From Pseudomonadota bacterium (lineage in GTDB: Bacteria > Pseudomonadota > Gammaproteobacteria > Halothiobacillales > Halothiobacillaceae): a stretch of 12,564 nucleotides of DNA. Below, one piece after another: positions 1 to 7,664 of this stretch (positions are counted from its first letter, which is position 1; each line of letters starts with the position of its first letter). The stretch is from positions 1-12,564 of the forward strand of contig JAJYPA010000210.1 of assembly GCA_021795795.1 (NCBI GenBank), in the 5' to 3' direction. The notes beneath the pieces are model-generated. The model did not search any database, had not been told where the DNA came from, and saw nothing but the letters and a program-made list of their open reading frames with translations. The translations under genes were made by a program, and so were the position numbers.

Positions 1-2
1 TT

Positions 3-2156
3 TCCCAACGCAAGGCGCAGATCGACGCGGCGCTGGAAGCGGTGGGGCTGTCCCGGGAACACAGCACCGCCACGCAGCGGACCCACGCCAATCTGGCCAC
101 CAGGCGCAGGAAAATCCCGATGGACGCCGTGGCATGCCGTTGGCAATGGCGGGAAAGGGCCCGGGAGGCGGGACTGGATCTGGCCGCGCTCCAGCGGGTG
201 GCCCGGGGCCGGGAGGGCGCATTGCCGGATCTCTCGGCCGATGCCGTGCAATCGGCCGCCCGTCACCTCTGTGAACGGGATACGGTGTTTTCCCGCGATG
301 CCGTGCGTTTGGCGGCCCTGCAGTCGGCGGTTGGGGCGATCGATGGGCTGGATCGCGTGGACGATGCCCTCACCCGGAGTTCCGCCCTGATCCCTGCCGG
401 ATCCGACCAACTGACCACCGAGACCGCCCTGCTGCGGGAACAGACCATCCTGGCGCGGGTCACAGCAGGGCGGGGACGGTCTTCCGCGTTCCTGGATGCC
501 GCAGCGGCGGATCGTCTGGTTCTCGACCGGGAGGCTGGCCAGGGTTTTTCCTACAGTGCCGGCCAGCGGGCCGCCCTGCAGCTCGGGCTGACCAGCAACG
601 ACCAGGTCTTCGGTGTCGTCGGTGCGGCGGGGGCAGGCAAGACCACGAGCATGGCGGGCATCGTGGCGGCCGCGCGGACGCGGGGCTATCGGGTCGTGGG
701 CCTGGCCCCCTCGGCGGCGGCCAGCCGGGAGTTGGGCGGCGCAGGTGCTGCGGATACCCGGACGCTGGCGCGCTTTTTGTTGCAACCGGATACTGAGGAA
801 GGGCCGCGTTATCTTCTCCTCGATGAGGCCGGCATGGTCTCGGCCCGGGACATGGAAGCGCTGTTGCAACGGTTGCGCCCGCAGGATCGCCTGCTGCTGG
901 TGGGAGATCCCCGCCAGCTGGCGAGTGTGGAAGCTGGCAACCCCTTTGCGTTATTTCTGGATTCCGGTGTGCTGGCCCATGTCCGTATCGACGAGATCCA
1001 GCGGCAGCGGGATCCCCAGTTACGCCGGATCGCCGAAGCCTTTGCGGCGGGGCGGGCGACGGAGGCGGTGGCCGCAGCACAACCCTATCTGCGGGAAGTA
1101 CCCATTCCGCAGAACGGCCAGGATCGGCAGGGGCGACCGAAGGCCACCACGGAGGATCGGCAGCAGGCCATTGCCGCCGCCTGCGCGGCGGACTATCTCG
1201 CCCGCGATCCGGTCGAGCGTGAGCGGACCCTCCTCGTGTCCGGCACCAATGCCGTGCGGCAGTGGATCAATGCGGATATCCGTGCTGGCCTGCAGGCCAG
1301 GGGAGCGATCGGGCGGGAGGAGGTGGCCATCACCGCGCTGGACAAGGCCAATCTGACGCGGGAGCAACGGACTCTGGCCGAGCAATATCGACCGGGCATG
1401 GTGGTGCGGATCCGCCGACAGCGCCAGGGTGGCAGAGGAAAACCCGCAGAACAGGAATACACCGTGGCTGGGACACAAGGCGGGCAGGTCCGGCTCCGTG
1501 ATGCCGCCGGTACGGAGATATCTTGGGATCCCGCCCGGGCGGATCATCAGATGGTCAGCCTTTATCAGTCGAGAGTCATGGCGCTGGCCGCAGGGGACCA
1601 AGTCCTCTTTCGGGAGAACCAGACCCAGGGGGAGAAAACCCGGATCGTCAACGGCCAGGCAGGGAAGGTGGTCGCGGTGGATGTCCCCCGGGGTATGGCG
1701 ACCATCGTCCTGGAGGGGCAGGATATTCCGCTGGAGGTGATGGCGGATCGGGGGATAGCGCTGGATTATGGATGGTGCCGAACCATCCATGCCAGCCAGG
1801 GGCAGACGGTGGATCATGTCATTGTCGCCGGCGAGGCCGCCCGGCTGGCCACGGCCGAAACGGCCTATGTGGCGGCCAGCCGGGAGCGATGGACCCTGGC
1901 CGTCTATACCGACGACCGGGAGAAACTCGGGCAGGGCTGGGCCCGCTGGGCGGAGCGGCAGAGCGCCATGGAGGCGACCCGGACCCGTGCAGCGCCCCGC
2001 CTGGAAGCGCTGGCCGCCTTGCGGGAACGGGCCGCCGCCGCGCTGGGGCGGGAAGGGGATCTGGCCCTCGCGCGGGAGCGGCCGGAGCCCGTGCAACGGC
2101 CGGGTCCGGACCGACAACCGAAGCCGCCCAGTCGGGGATTCGGGCCGGGACGGTGA
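3..2156 (+). CDS. traI: Conjugative relaxase/helicase, TraI/TrwC (MobF) type, 5'-truncated by window edge
   Basis: The reading frame is open from base 3, so the N-terminal relaxase domain lies outside the window; the GTG at 42 is internal. What remains is the helicase part of a MobF relaxase, which unwinds plasmid or ICE DNA after nicking at oriT. Visible motifs: Walker A GAAGAGKTT (621-647), Walker B LLLDEAG (about 810-833), the GDPRQL motif (about 903-920), and the late helicase motif HASQGQTVDH (1788-1817) followed by AYVAASRERW. The start of the visible part, with LATRRRK, resembles the linker after the relaxase domain. The C-terminal tail is rich in Arg, Pro and Glu and ends at a TGA. 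The DNA is strongly GC-rich, unlike everything downstream. The family assignment is firm. Whether the element is still mobile cannot be judged, because the HUH relaxase residues are not in view. Confidence 0.9.
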   Translation, partial: SQRKAQIDAALEAVGLSREHSTATQRTHANLATRRRKIPMDAVACRWQWRERAREAGLDLAALQRVARGREGALPDLSADAVQSAARHLCERDTVFSRDAVRLAALQSAVGAIDGLDRVDDALTRSSALIPAGSDQLTTETALLREQTILARVTAGRGRSSAFLDAAAADRLVLDREAGQGFSYSAGQRAALQLGLTSNDQVFGVVGAAGAGKTTSMAGIVAAARTRGYRVVGLAPSAAASRELGGAGAADTRTLARFLLQPDTEEGPRYLLLDEAGMVSARDMEALLQRLRPQDRLLLVGDPRQLASVEAGNPFALFLDSGVLAHVRIDEIQRQRDPQLRRIAEAFAAGRATEAVAAAQPYLREVPIPQNGQDRQGRPKATTEDRQQAIAAACAADYLARDPVERERTLLVSGTNAVRQWINADIRAGLQARGAIGREEVAITALDKANLTREQRTLAEQYRPGMVVRIRRQRQGGRGKPAEQEYTVAGTQGGQVRLRDAAGTEISWDPARADHQMVSLYQSRVMALAAGDQVLFRENQTQGEKTRIVNGQAGKVVAVDVPRGMATIVLEGQDIPLEVMADRGIALDYGWCRTIHASQGQTVDHVIVAGEAARLATAETAYVAASRERWTLAVYTDDREKLGQGWARWAERQSAMEATRTRAAPRLEALAALRERAAAALGREGDLALARERPEPVQRPGPDRQPKPPSRGFGPGR

Positions 2157-2179
2157 GGGGTCTGCAGCCTACCAGGGAA

Positions 2180-2356
2180 TCACGACAGCAGCCCGAGCAT
2201 CGCCGCCTGCAATACGGCGGCGGTCTTGTTGACGGCATTCAGCTTGGCCATGCCCTTGCTGATGTGAAAATTGACCGTGCGCTCCGTGATATTGAGGATA
2301 TCGGCGATTTCGCCGGAGGTCTTGCCCTCGCCGGTCCAGCGCAGCACTTCCATCTC
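2180..2356 (-). pseudogene. LuxR-family transcriptional regulator, C-terminal HTH remnant
   Basis: Reading the minus strand from about 2356 down to the TGA at 2182-2180 gives a typical LuxR/GerE helix-turn-helix: EMEVLRWTGEGKTSGEIAD, then NITERTVNFHISKGMAKLN, ending AAVLQAAMLGLLS. This is the DNA-binding end of a quorum-sensing-type LuxR protein. The autoinducer-binding domain (about 170 residues) is missing. Homology stops just upstream of the conserved E-EVL segment, around 2357-2362, and the frame hits a stop at 2389-2387. Base composition also changes at this point, so the gene was probably cut by recombination or insertion. An ATG at 2353-2351 could in principle give a 57-residue HTH-only protein, but I see no ribosome binding site for it. 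The fragment faces the relaxase gene tail to tail, 23 bp away. Confidence 0.82.
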
Positions 2357-2386
2357 GGGGTTACAACCCTGTTCAGGAAGGGACCC

Positions 2387-2871
2387 TCAAGGAGTTGCTT
2401 TTTTTAGAACGCTATGACGAGAATATAGCACTATGAAGAAACTCAAAAAAGTAGGTTAATAAAAGGGAAGCTAAATTCTAGACATATGGCCTCCTCACTA
2501 CTACTCAGCCTGAATGGCAATACAGGACGAGAGCCTCTGAGAGCTTGCTATGGAGAGTGGCGCTTGCGCGATCGAAATCGGATGCCTGCGCTGAGGGCTT
2601 TGCAGCGCGCTGCAGGACCATGGCGTTATCGATGGCCAGGTCGCCTGAAGCTGGGCAAGGTGGGCGGGGGTAGCCGAATTAGGGCGTTGGCCAGTGCCGG
2701 GGTGCGTAACGATCTATGTTCCAGCAGTTGTTTGTAGTAGGTGGTTCAGTGAGAACTCCGGGTAATGCCGCAGGAGACCTATCCTTCGGGAGAGGGTATG
2801 CAACCACAGAGGATTTCGATGAAGGTACGACGAGAGCGAGGTGCACTACTCCAGAAAGTAAGGAGACTCAC
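2387..2871. other. Gene-poor stretch of unknown origin between the LuxR remnant and the MITE-like element
   Basis: I recognise no gene here. Short open frames exist on both strands (for example 2486-2737 and 2716-2907 on +), but none has a clear ribosome binding site or a product I recognise. Visible structure: a perfect 14-base palindrome TGCAGCGCGCTGCA at 2601-2614 and a compact hairpin with a UUCG loop at 2778-2795 (CCTATCC-TTCG-GGAGAGG, one mismatch). Composition switches from AT-rich (2400-2490) to GC-rich (2550-2710) and back, which suggests patched-together fragments. Confidence 0.5.
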
Positions 2872-2875
2872 TCCA

Positions 2876-2985
2876 GGGCACCTCGAAAACCCGCTTTTGC
2901 CGAATAATAACCAGGCTATATATCTGCTAAATCAATAAGATGTATTATTGGTATTTGTTGGAATGTTGAGTTTTTCGAGGTGCCC
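2876..2985. mobile_element. MITE-like element: 110 bp, 14-bp terminal inverted repeats, 4-bp target duplication
   Basis: The left end GGGCACCTCGAAAA (2876-2889) is exactly the reverse complement of the right end TTTTCGAGGTGCCC (2972-2985). Both ends are flanked by TCCA in direct orientation (2872-2875 and 2986-2989), as expected for a 4-bp target-site duplication. The interior is AT-rich and far too short for a transposase. It could be a miniature non-autonomous element or an internally deleted insertion sequence. A 4-bp duplication occurs in several IS families, including parts of the IS5 group; I do not assign a family. It sits between the unidentified debris and the catabolic operon leader, so it may mark or have helped form that boundary. 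Confidence 0.68.
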
Positions 2986-3027
2986 TCCAGTGGTCGGGTG
3001 ATGATGAAACGATACGACAGTGATCCC

Positions 3028-3099
3028 GAGAAGCCAAAAATGCTTCTCACCGGTCCAACCTTCATGTAAGCCCTTTCGCTCGAAATGAAAAACCCGGTG
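3028..3099 (+). promoter_or_regulatory. Stem-rich leader upstream of the amidohydrolase/Mo-hydroxylase operon
   Basis: Several inverted repeats lie 46-117 bases before the first gene. GAGAAGC (3028-3034) pairs perfectly with GCTTCTC (3042-3048) around a 7-base loop. CACCGG (3048-3053) is complementary to CCGGTG (3094-3099) and encloses TTCAT/ATGAA (3061-3065 with 3085-3089), with the overlapping alternative TTTC/GAAA (3074-3077 with 3082-3085). The stems share bases, so alternative folds are possible, as in an attenuator or riboswitch. No U-run follows the first stem. I do not recognise a known riboswitch class, and it may be chance structure or a repressor operator. Confidence 0.3.
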
Positions 3100-3144
3100 G
3101 AGCCGGCTGATTGTCTAGACTTTAGTTAAAATAGTGAGGTGGCA

Positions 3145-4404
3145 ATGGGAAGTGTTCTCTTGCGTAATGGCCGGGTAATCGACCCTGCCTCAGGTGTGGA
3201 TACTGTCTGTGATTTATTGGTCAGAGAAGGCCGAATTTTCGCAGTTGGAAAGGGACTACACGACGATCAGGCCGATGTAATTGATTGTACGGGGTGCCTC
3301 GTCTTACCTGGGCTAATCGACACCCATGCGCATGTTTACCAGCATGTCACGGGCCGCTTTGGTCTCAATTCTGATATGTGTGGTGTTGACTCCAGTGTGA
3401 CGACGCTAATTGATCAAGGTGGCGCGAGTTGCATGACGTTGCCGGGATTTCGTCATTATGTCGCCAACCCCGCAAAAACTCGCATCTATGCGTTCCTTTC
3501 AGCGTATCTGGTGGGCGGTCTAGAAGGACACTTCTATCCCGAACTCTACCGACCAGAATGCATAGATATAGATGCCACTGTGAAGGTGGCTCTGGCAAAC
3601 AGAGACTTGGTTAAAGGTATTAAGGCGCACGCCGAACTGGGTGGCTTCGCCCGATGGGGAGTGGAGGCCATGCGCTCATCAGCGATGATTGCAAAAAAAA
3701 CAGGGTTACCCCTATATGTCCATTTTGGACAGCTGTGGCCGACGCCGAAGCAGGCAGCCTACGAAGTGGACCCAGACGCGATTCTGACGCAGGTCCTCGA
3801 TCTGCTCAAGCCGGGAGACATACTCGCACACCCATTTAGTAAACATCCTGGTGGTTTTGTTGGGCGTAACGGTCGCGTTCATCCCCTGGCGCGAGAGGCT
3901 ACATCGCGTGGCCTAAAGATAGATGTTGGGCACGGGTCCCATTTCAGCTTCCAGATGGCCCGTACTGTTCTTGATGCTGGCATCATCCCTGACACGTTGG
4001 GAGCTGATATGCATGGTTATAACACGCCTGTGCCAGCTCCTGCGGGAACACCTGAACAACATCCAGACCAGGACCACATGTTCCTCGGTCGTACTCGCTT
4101 TAGCCTGGTTTCTGCTATGACCGCCATGCTAGCTCTTGGTCTTACAGTGGAACAGGTGGTCCCCATGGTGACGATCAATGCGGCACGTATGGCTGGTTTG
4201 ATGGACGACGGTATTGGCACACTACAACCAGGTGCGGAAGCCGATGTTACGGTGCTTGCGGATGAGCGCGGGCGGTGGGTGTTGCAGGACAACGAGGGCG
4301 CACAAGTGGTTGCCCAACGCCTGCTTGAACCGATGTTTTGTTTGCGTGGCGGAATCCAATTTAACGCTCAAGCTCCGATCTTGCCTGTTTCGCAGAGAGC
4401 ATGA
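3145..4404 (+). CDS. Dihydroorotase-like metal-dependent amidohydrolase
   Basis: A 419-residue amidohydrolase-superfamily enzyme, closest by eye to the dihydroorotase-like/deacetylase subgroup, which hydrolyses cyclic or linear amides and esters in the cytoplasm. The full binuclear metal site is visible: His61 and His63 (DTHAH), a candidate bridging carboxylated Lys160 (GIKAH), His193 (YVHFGQ), His229 (LAHPFSKH) and catalytic Asp288 (GADMHG). The N-terminal strand LLRNGRVIDP and the C-terminal composite-domain motif GTLQPGAEADVTVL frame the barrel. The ATG at 3145 is chosen because GAGG at 3136-3139 lies 5 bases upstream; a GTG at 3139 would overlap that site. The gene starts the operon and is followed after 24 bp by the Mo-hydroxylase large subunit, so its substrate probably belongs to the same pathway. 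The substrate itself is not readable from the sequence. Confidence 0.85.
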   Translation: MGSVLLRNGRVIDPASGVDTVCDLLVREGRIFAVGKGLHDDQADVIDCTGCLVLPGLIDTHAHVYQHVTGRFGLNSDMCGVDSSVTTLIDQGGASCMTLPGFRHYVANPAKTRIYAFLSAYLVGGLEGHFYPELYRPECIDIDATVKVALANRDLVKGIKAHAELGGFARWGVEAMRSSAMIAKKTGLPLYVHFGQLWPTPKQAAYEVDPDAILTQVLDLLKPGDILAHPFSKHPGGFVGRNGRVHPLAREATSRGLKIDVGHGSHFSFQMARTVLDAGIIPDTLGADMHGYNTPVPAPAGTPEQHPDQDHMFLGRTRFSLVSAMTAMLALGLTVEQVVPMVTINAARMAGLMDDGIGTLQPGAEADVTVLADERGRWVLQDNEGAQVVAQRLLEPMFCLRGGIQFNAQAPILPVSQRA

Positions 4405-4428
4405 ATAAAAGGTGTGGAGATCATAGGA

Positions 4429-6837
4429 ATGGCTACTGCAGAGGCAAATGACTTTCCATGGCAGGACAAGGTAATTGGCGTAACTACTCCACAAGGGGTC
4501 GGTGCGTCGCTGGCCCGAAAGGAGGATGATCGCTTCATGCGCGGCCGTGGTGAGTATGTGGCTAATATTCACATGGCCGGTATGCGAGACGTGGCCTTCG
4601 TCCGTAGCCAAGTCGCACATGCCCATATCCGAAGCGTTGAGAAGCCTGCGGGCCTCGAAGAGGCGGTATTTGTGCTCTCTGACCTTGTCGGAGTTTGGCC
4701 GATTGTGGCCGACGCTGGATTGTCAGGATTTAAATCCTCAGCGCAGTCGGTGCTAGCTGGTGATAAGGTACGACAAGTCGGTGAAATGATTGCAATGTGT
4801 GTTGCTGATTCACGAGCGGAAGCCGAGGATATTGTTGCACAGGTTTTTGTGGAGTTTGACGAGTTGCCGGCAGTCGTGGACATGCTATCTGCCCGCCTAC
4901 CTAATGCGCCGTTGGTGCATGAACATTGGGGTGACAATATCTTTCTTGAAACCACAGTTGATTCTGACCTAGACGAAATCTGCAAAAAAGCAGCGATACG
5001 CGTACATCGCCATTTGCGCACGGCGCGTCAGAGTATGGCTCCCATGGAAGGACGAGGTGTGGTTGCCCACTGGGACCGCCGCCTCGAACAACTCGTCGTT
5101 TACACTGCGACGCAGATGCCTCATGTCGTCCGTACTGGGTTGGCTGGCTGTCTCGGACTGGGTGAGGGGCAAATTCGCGTAATCTCCCCGGATGTCGGGG
5201 GTGGTTTTGGTTACAAGGGCATTCTTCTGCCAGAAGAGGTGTGCGTCGCCTGGTTGGCGATGCGGCTTGGTCATCCCGTGCGTTGGATCGAAGATCGGCG
5301 GGAACAGTTAACTGCTAACGCCAACTGCCGTGAGCATGACTATGAAATCACGGCTTACGCCGACAGTGACGGTCGCCTGCTTGCTTTGGAATGTGAGGCA
5401 ACGGTTGATTCTGGCTGTTATTCTTCTTATCCATTTTCCGCTTGCCTAGAAGCGGCCCAAGTCAGCAGTATCTTGCCGGGACCTTATAAAATGGAGCGGT
5501 ATCGTTGCCATACTTGGTCGGTTGCCACCAACAAGCCACCGATATTGCCGTACCGCGGTGTAGCTCGCACTGGTGTGTGCTACGCGATTGAAACTGTCAT
5601 GGATGCTATAGCTGTTGCGGTTGGTATAGAGCCATACGAGGTACGTTTGCGCAATCTCGTGCAGCCGCATGAGATGCCCTACGATAACATTACACATAAA
5701 CATTTCGATAGCGGGGATTACCCAGAATGTGTGCGCCGTGCGGTAGAGAGCATCGGACTAGATAAGGTGCGCGCTCGTCAGCGACAAGCTGAGCCAGATG
5801 GCCGCCGCATTGGGTTCGGTCTGTCTGTGTTTTGCGAGCAGGGCGCGCATGGTGCTTCGGTCTATCACGGCTGGGGCATCCCAATGGTGCCCGGTCGTGA
5901 ACCAGCCGTGGCTAGATTGACGCCTGACGGCGTGCTAGAGGTGCGGGTAGGAGTGCATTCCCATGGACAAAGTATGGAAACCACGCTAGCACAAATCGCG
6001 CATGAGATACTTGACATTGATACTGCGCATGTACGGATCGTGCTTGGCGATACCGCTATGACATCGTATTCCACGGGAACTTGGGGATCACGCTCAATCG
6101 TGATGGCAGGCGGTGCCGTCGCGCAAGCGTGCAAGGAGTTAAAGAAGAGGCTGGTCGACATCGGCGCATGGCTCCTGAAACAGGATGATGCCGAGGTGCA
6201 TTGGGAGAATGGCGCCGTAGTTGGCTCTACTGGACAGATTGGTATCGCCGAGATTGCCCATACATGGTACCTCAAGCCACACCTGTTGCCTTCAGATAGT
6301 GATCCGCATGGCCTGGAAGTCAGCACTACTTACCTAGCAGGACGCGACTCTGGAATGTTCAGTTACGCCTGTCATGCTGTTGTCGTCGCTGTAGATATCC
6401 AGATAGGTAAGGTGGAGATTATCGATTATGTAATTGTGGAAGATGGCGGTGTGCTAATTAATCCAATGGTTGTAGATGGCCAAGTCTTCGGTGGTGCGGC
6501 ACAGGGGATCGGAACGGCTCTATACGAAGAAATGCGCTACAGTGCCGATGGTCAGCCACTCGCTTCTACGCTGGCTGACTATATCTTACCAGGCGCCACT
6601 GAGGTGCCGAGGATCAGGATTGAACACATGGAGATAAAGTCGCCATACACGGAGTTTGGTCAAAAGGGGATTGGTGAAAGTGGGGCCATTGGCTCACCAG
6701 CTGCCATTGCTAGTGCGGTGAATGATGCACTCCGCCCCATCGGGGCGGAAATCAATGAATTGCCGATCACGCCACGCGTGATACTTGAGGCGATAGCCAA
6801 ATCGGGATCCGGAATAGCATGTAAGGATGTCGCATGA
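4429..6837 (+). CDS. Molybdenum hydroxylase large subunit (xanthine dehydrogenase/CoxL superfamily), Mo-pterin binding
   Basis: An 802-residue catalytic subunit of a three-part molybdenum hydroxylase. This family inserts water-derived oxygen at a carbon, usually in N-heterocycles, purines, aldehydes or CO. Visible features: the N-terminal a/b hammerhead domain (RFMRGRGEYV about residue 30), TQMPHVVR, the Mo-pterin loop GGGFG (257-261) followed by YK, HSHGQSMETTLAQIA, GTWGSRS and the terminal GIGESGAIGSPAAI, whose Glu750 matches the catalytic base. The substrate-side loop reads PYRGVARTG (Tyr375, Arg376, Arg380), not the AYxCSFR loop of form I CO dehydrogenase, so CO oxidation is unlikely. The ATG at 4429 is preferred (GGAG at 4416-4419); an in-frame GTG lies at 4414. 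The stop overlaps the next start as ATGA, indicating translational coupling. No TAT or Sec signal, so it is cytoplasmic. Substrate unknown; an oxopyrimidine is one candidate from context. Confidence 0.92.
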   Translation: MATAEANDFPWQDKVIGVTTPQGVGASLARKEDDRFMRGRGEYVANIHMAGMRDVAFVRSQVAHAHIRSVEKPAGLEEAVFVLSDLVGVWPIVADAGLSGFKSSAQSVLAGDKVRQVGEMIAMCVADSRAEAEDIVAQVFVEFDELPAVVDMLSARLPNAPLVHEHWGDNIFLETTVDSDLDEICKKAAIRVHRHLRTARQSMAPMEGRGVVAHWDRRLEQLVVYTATQMPHVVRTGLAGCLGLGEGQIRVISPDVGGGFGYKGILLPEEVCVAWLAMRLGHPVRWIEDRREQLTANANCREHDYEITAYADSDGRLLALECEATVDSGCYSSYPFSACLEAAQVSSILPGPYKMERYRCHTWSVATNKPPILPYRGVARTGVCYAIETVMDAIAVAVGIEPYEVRLRNLVQPHEMPYDNITHKHFDSGDYPECVRRAVESIGLDKVRARQRQAEPDGRRIGFGLSVFCEQGAHGASVYHGWGIPMVPGREPAVARLTPDGVLEVRVGVHSHGQSMETTLAQIAHEILDIDTAHVRIVLGDTAMTSYSTGTWGSRSIVMAGGAVAQACKELKKRLVDIGAWLLKQDDAEVHWENGAVVGSTGQIGIAEIAHTWYLKPHLLPSDSDPHGLEVSTTYLAGRDSGMFSYACHAVVVAVDIQIGKVEIIDYVIVEDGGVLINPMVVDGQVFGGAAQGIGTALYEEMRYSADGQPLASTLADYILPGATEVPRIRIEHMEIKSPYTEFGQKGIGESGAIGSPAAIASAVNDALRPIGAEINELPITPRVILEAIAKSGSGIACKDVA

Positions 6838-7664
6838 AGTCCGCGCACTTTGACTACAAGGCTCCCACCCAGTGTCAGGACGCGCTCACACTGTTTCATG
6901 AGGCTGATGGTTCGGGTAAATACATATCTGGTGGTCAGTCCCTCGGTCCGATGATGAACTTGCGCTTGGTTCAGCCCGATTTCGTGGTGGATTTGCGGGC
7001 TATCAGTGCACTGCGTGAATGCCATACTGAGGGTGAATACACGGTCCTTGGCGCACTAATTACCCATAGCGCCATTGAGGATGGTCTAGTGGTGGACCCC
7101 ACACAGGGCATGATGCCATGGGTTGCGCGGGGCCTTGCATATCGCGCTATACGTAACAGGGGAACACTCGGTGGCAGTCTTGTGCATGCAGATCCGGCTG
7201 CCGATTGGGTTAATCTTATGGCGGTGCTTGACGCGCAGTACCTGGTCGATGGCTTGGCCGGCAAGCGCACCATTGTTCAATCGGACTGGATGCTGGGAGC
7301 CTTCACCACGGCGATGCGCGAAGAGGAAATTCTGACCGGGATACGCATCCCGAGGCTAACAGCAAGCGCACGCTGGAGTTATTACAAAATCAATCGGAAG
7401 GCAGGGGAGTTCGCAGAGGCTATTGCGGCCTTCATTGATGATCCAGAACACGGTATTCGGCGAGGTCTGATTGGGGCCATTGCAGGCACGCCATATGTCA
7501 TCAAAAATGCGGCGCCATTACTTGATGACTGGGATGGTTTATTCGCCCGTGAACAACTTCTTGCTGCGGGCTTGAGTCAAGATTCATACGAATATCGAGT
7601 TCACGCCATTGCTTTGGCGCGCGCTGCGCGGGCAATAACCGAATCCTACGGAGGTAATGCGTGA
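6834..7664 (+). CDS. Molybdenum hydroxylase FAD-binding (medium) subunit
   Basis: A 276-residue CoxM-type flavoprotein subunit that takes electrons from the iron-sulfur subunit and passes them to the final acceptor. Two FAD-binding signatures are present: SGGQSLGPMMNLRL at residues 32-45 and TLGGSLVHADPAAD at 111-124. The C-terminal CO-dehydrogenase flavoprotein domain follows, with EILTGIRIP (about 164-172) and a run to LARAARAITE. Length is normal for the family. Its ATG is embedded in the large-subunit stop (ATGA) and its own stop overlaps the small-subunit start (GTGA), so the three subunits are probably co-translated. The gene order large-medium-small differs from the M-S-L order of classical cox operons. 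Confidence 0.92.
   Translation: MKSAHFDYKAPTQCQDALTLFHEADGSGKYISGGQSLGPMMNLRLVQPDFVVDLRAISALRECHTEGEYTVLGALITHSAIEDGLVVDPTQGMMPWVARGLAYRAIRNRGTLGGSLVHADPAADWVNLMAVLDAQYLVDGLAGKRTIVQSDWMLGAFTTAMREEEILTGIRIPRLTASARWSYYKINRKAGEFAEAIAAFIDDPEHGIRRGLIGAIAGTPYVIKNAAPLLDDWDGLFAREQLLAAGLSQDSYEYRVHAIALARAARAITESYGGNA

Noticed and set aside
1020..2117. Long antisense open frames inside the relaxase gene (up to 365 codons on the minus strand)
   Set aside because: They come from high GC content lacking stops and show no recognisable motifs; the plus-strand frame has complete helicase motifs.
2477..3118. Direct repeat TCTAGAC near 2478 and 3115 as a duplication flanking a larger insertion
   Set aside because: Only 7 bases, in AT-rich sequence, with no inverted ends beside it; could be chance.
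3145..4404. Dihydropyrimidinase/hydantoinase of the reductive pyrimidine pathway
   Set aside because: No dihydropyrimidine dehydrogenase or beta-ureidopropionase is in view, and the sequence looks closer to the dihydroorotase-like deacetylase subgroup; the exact reaction is left open.
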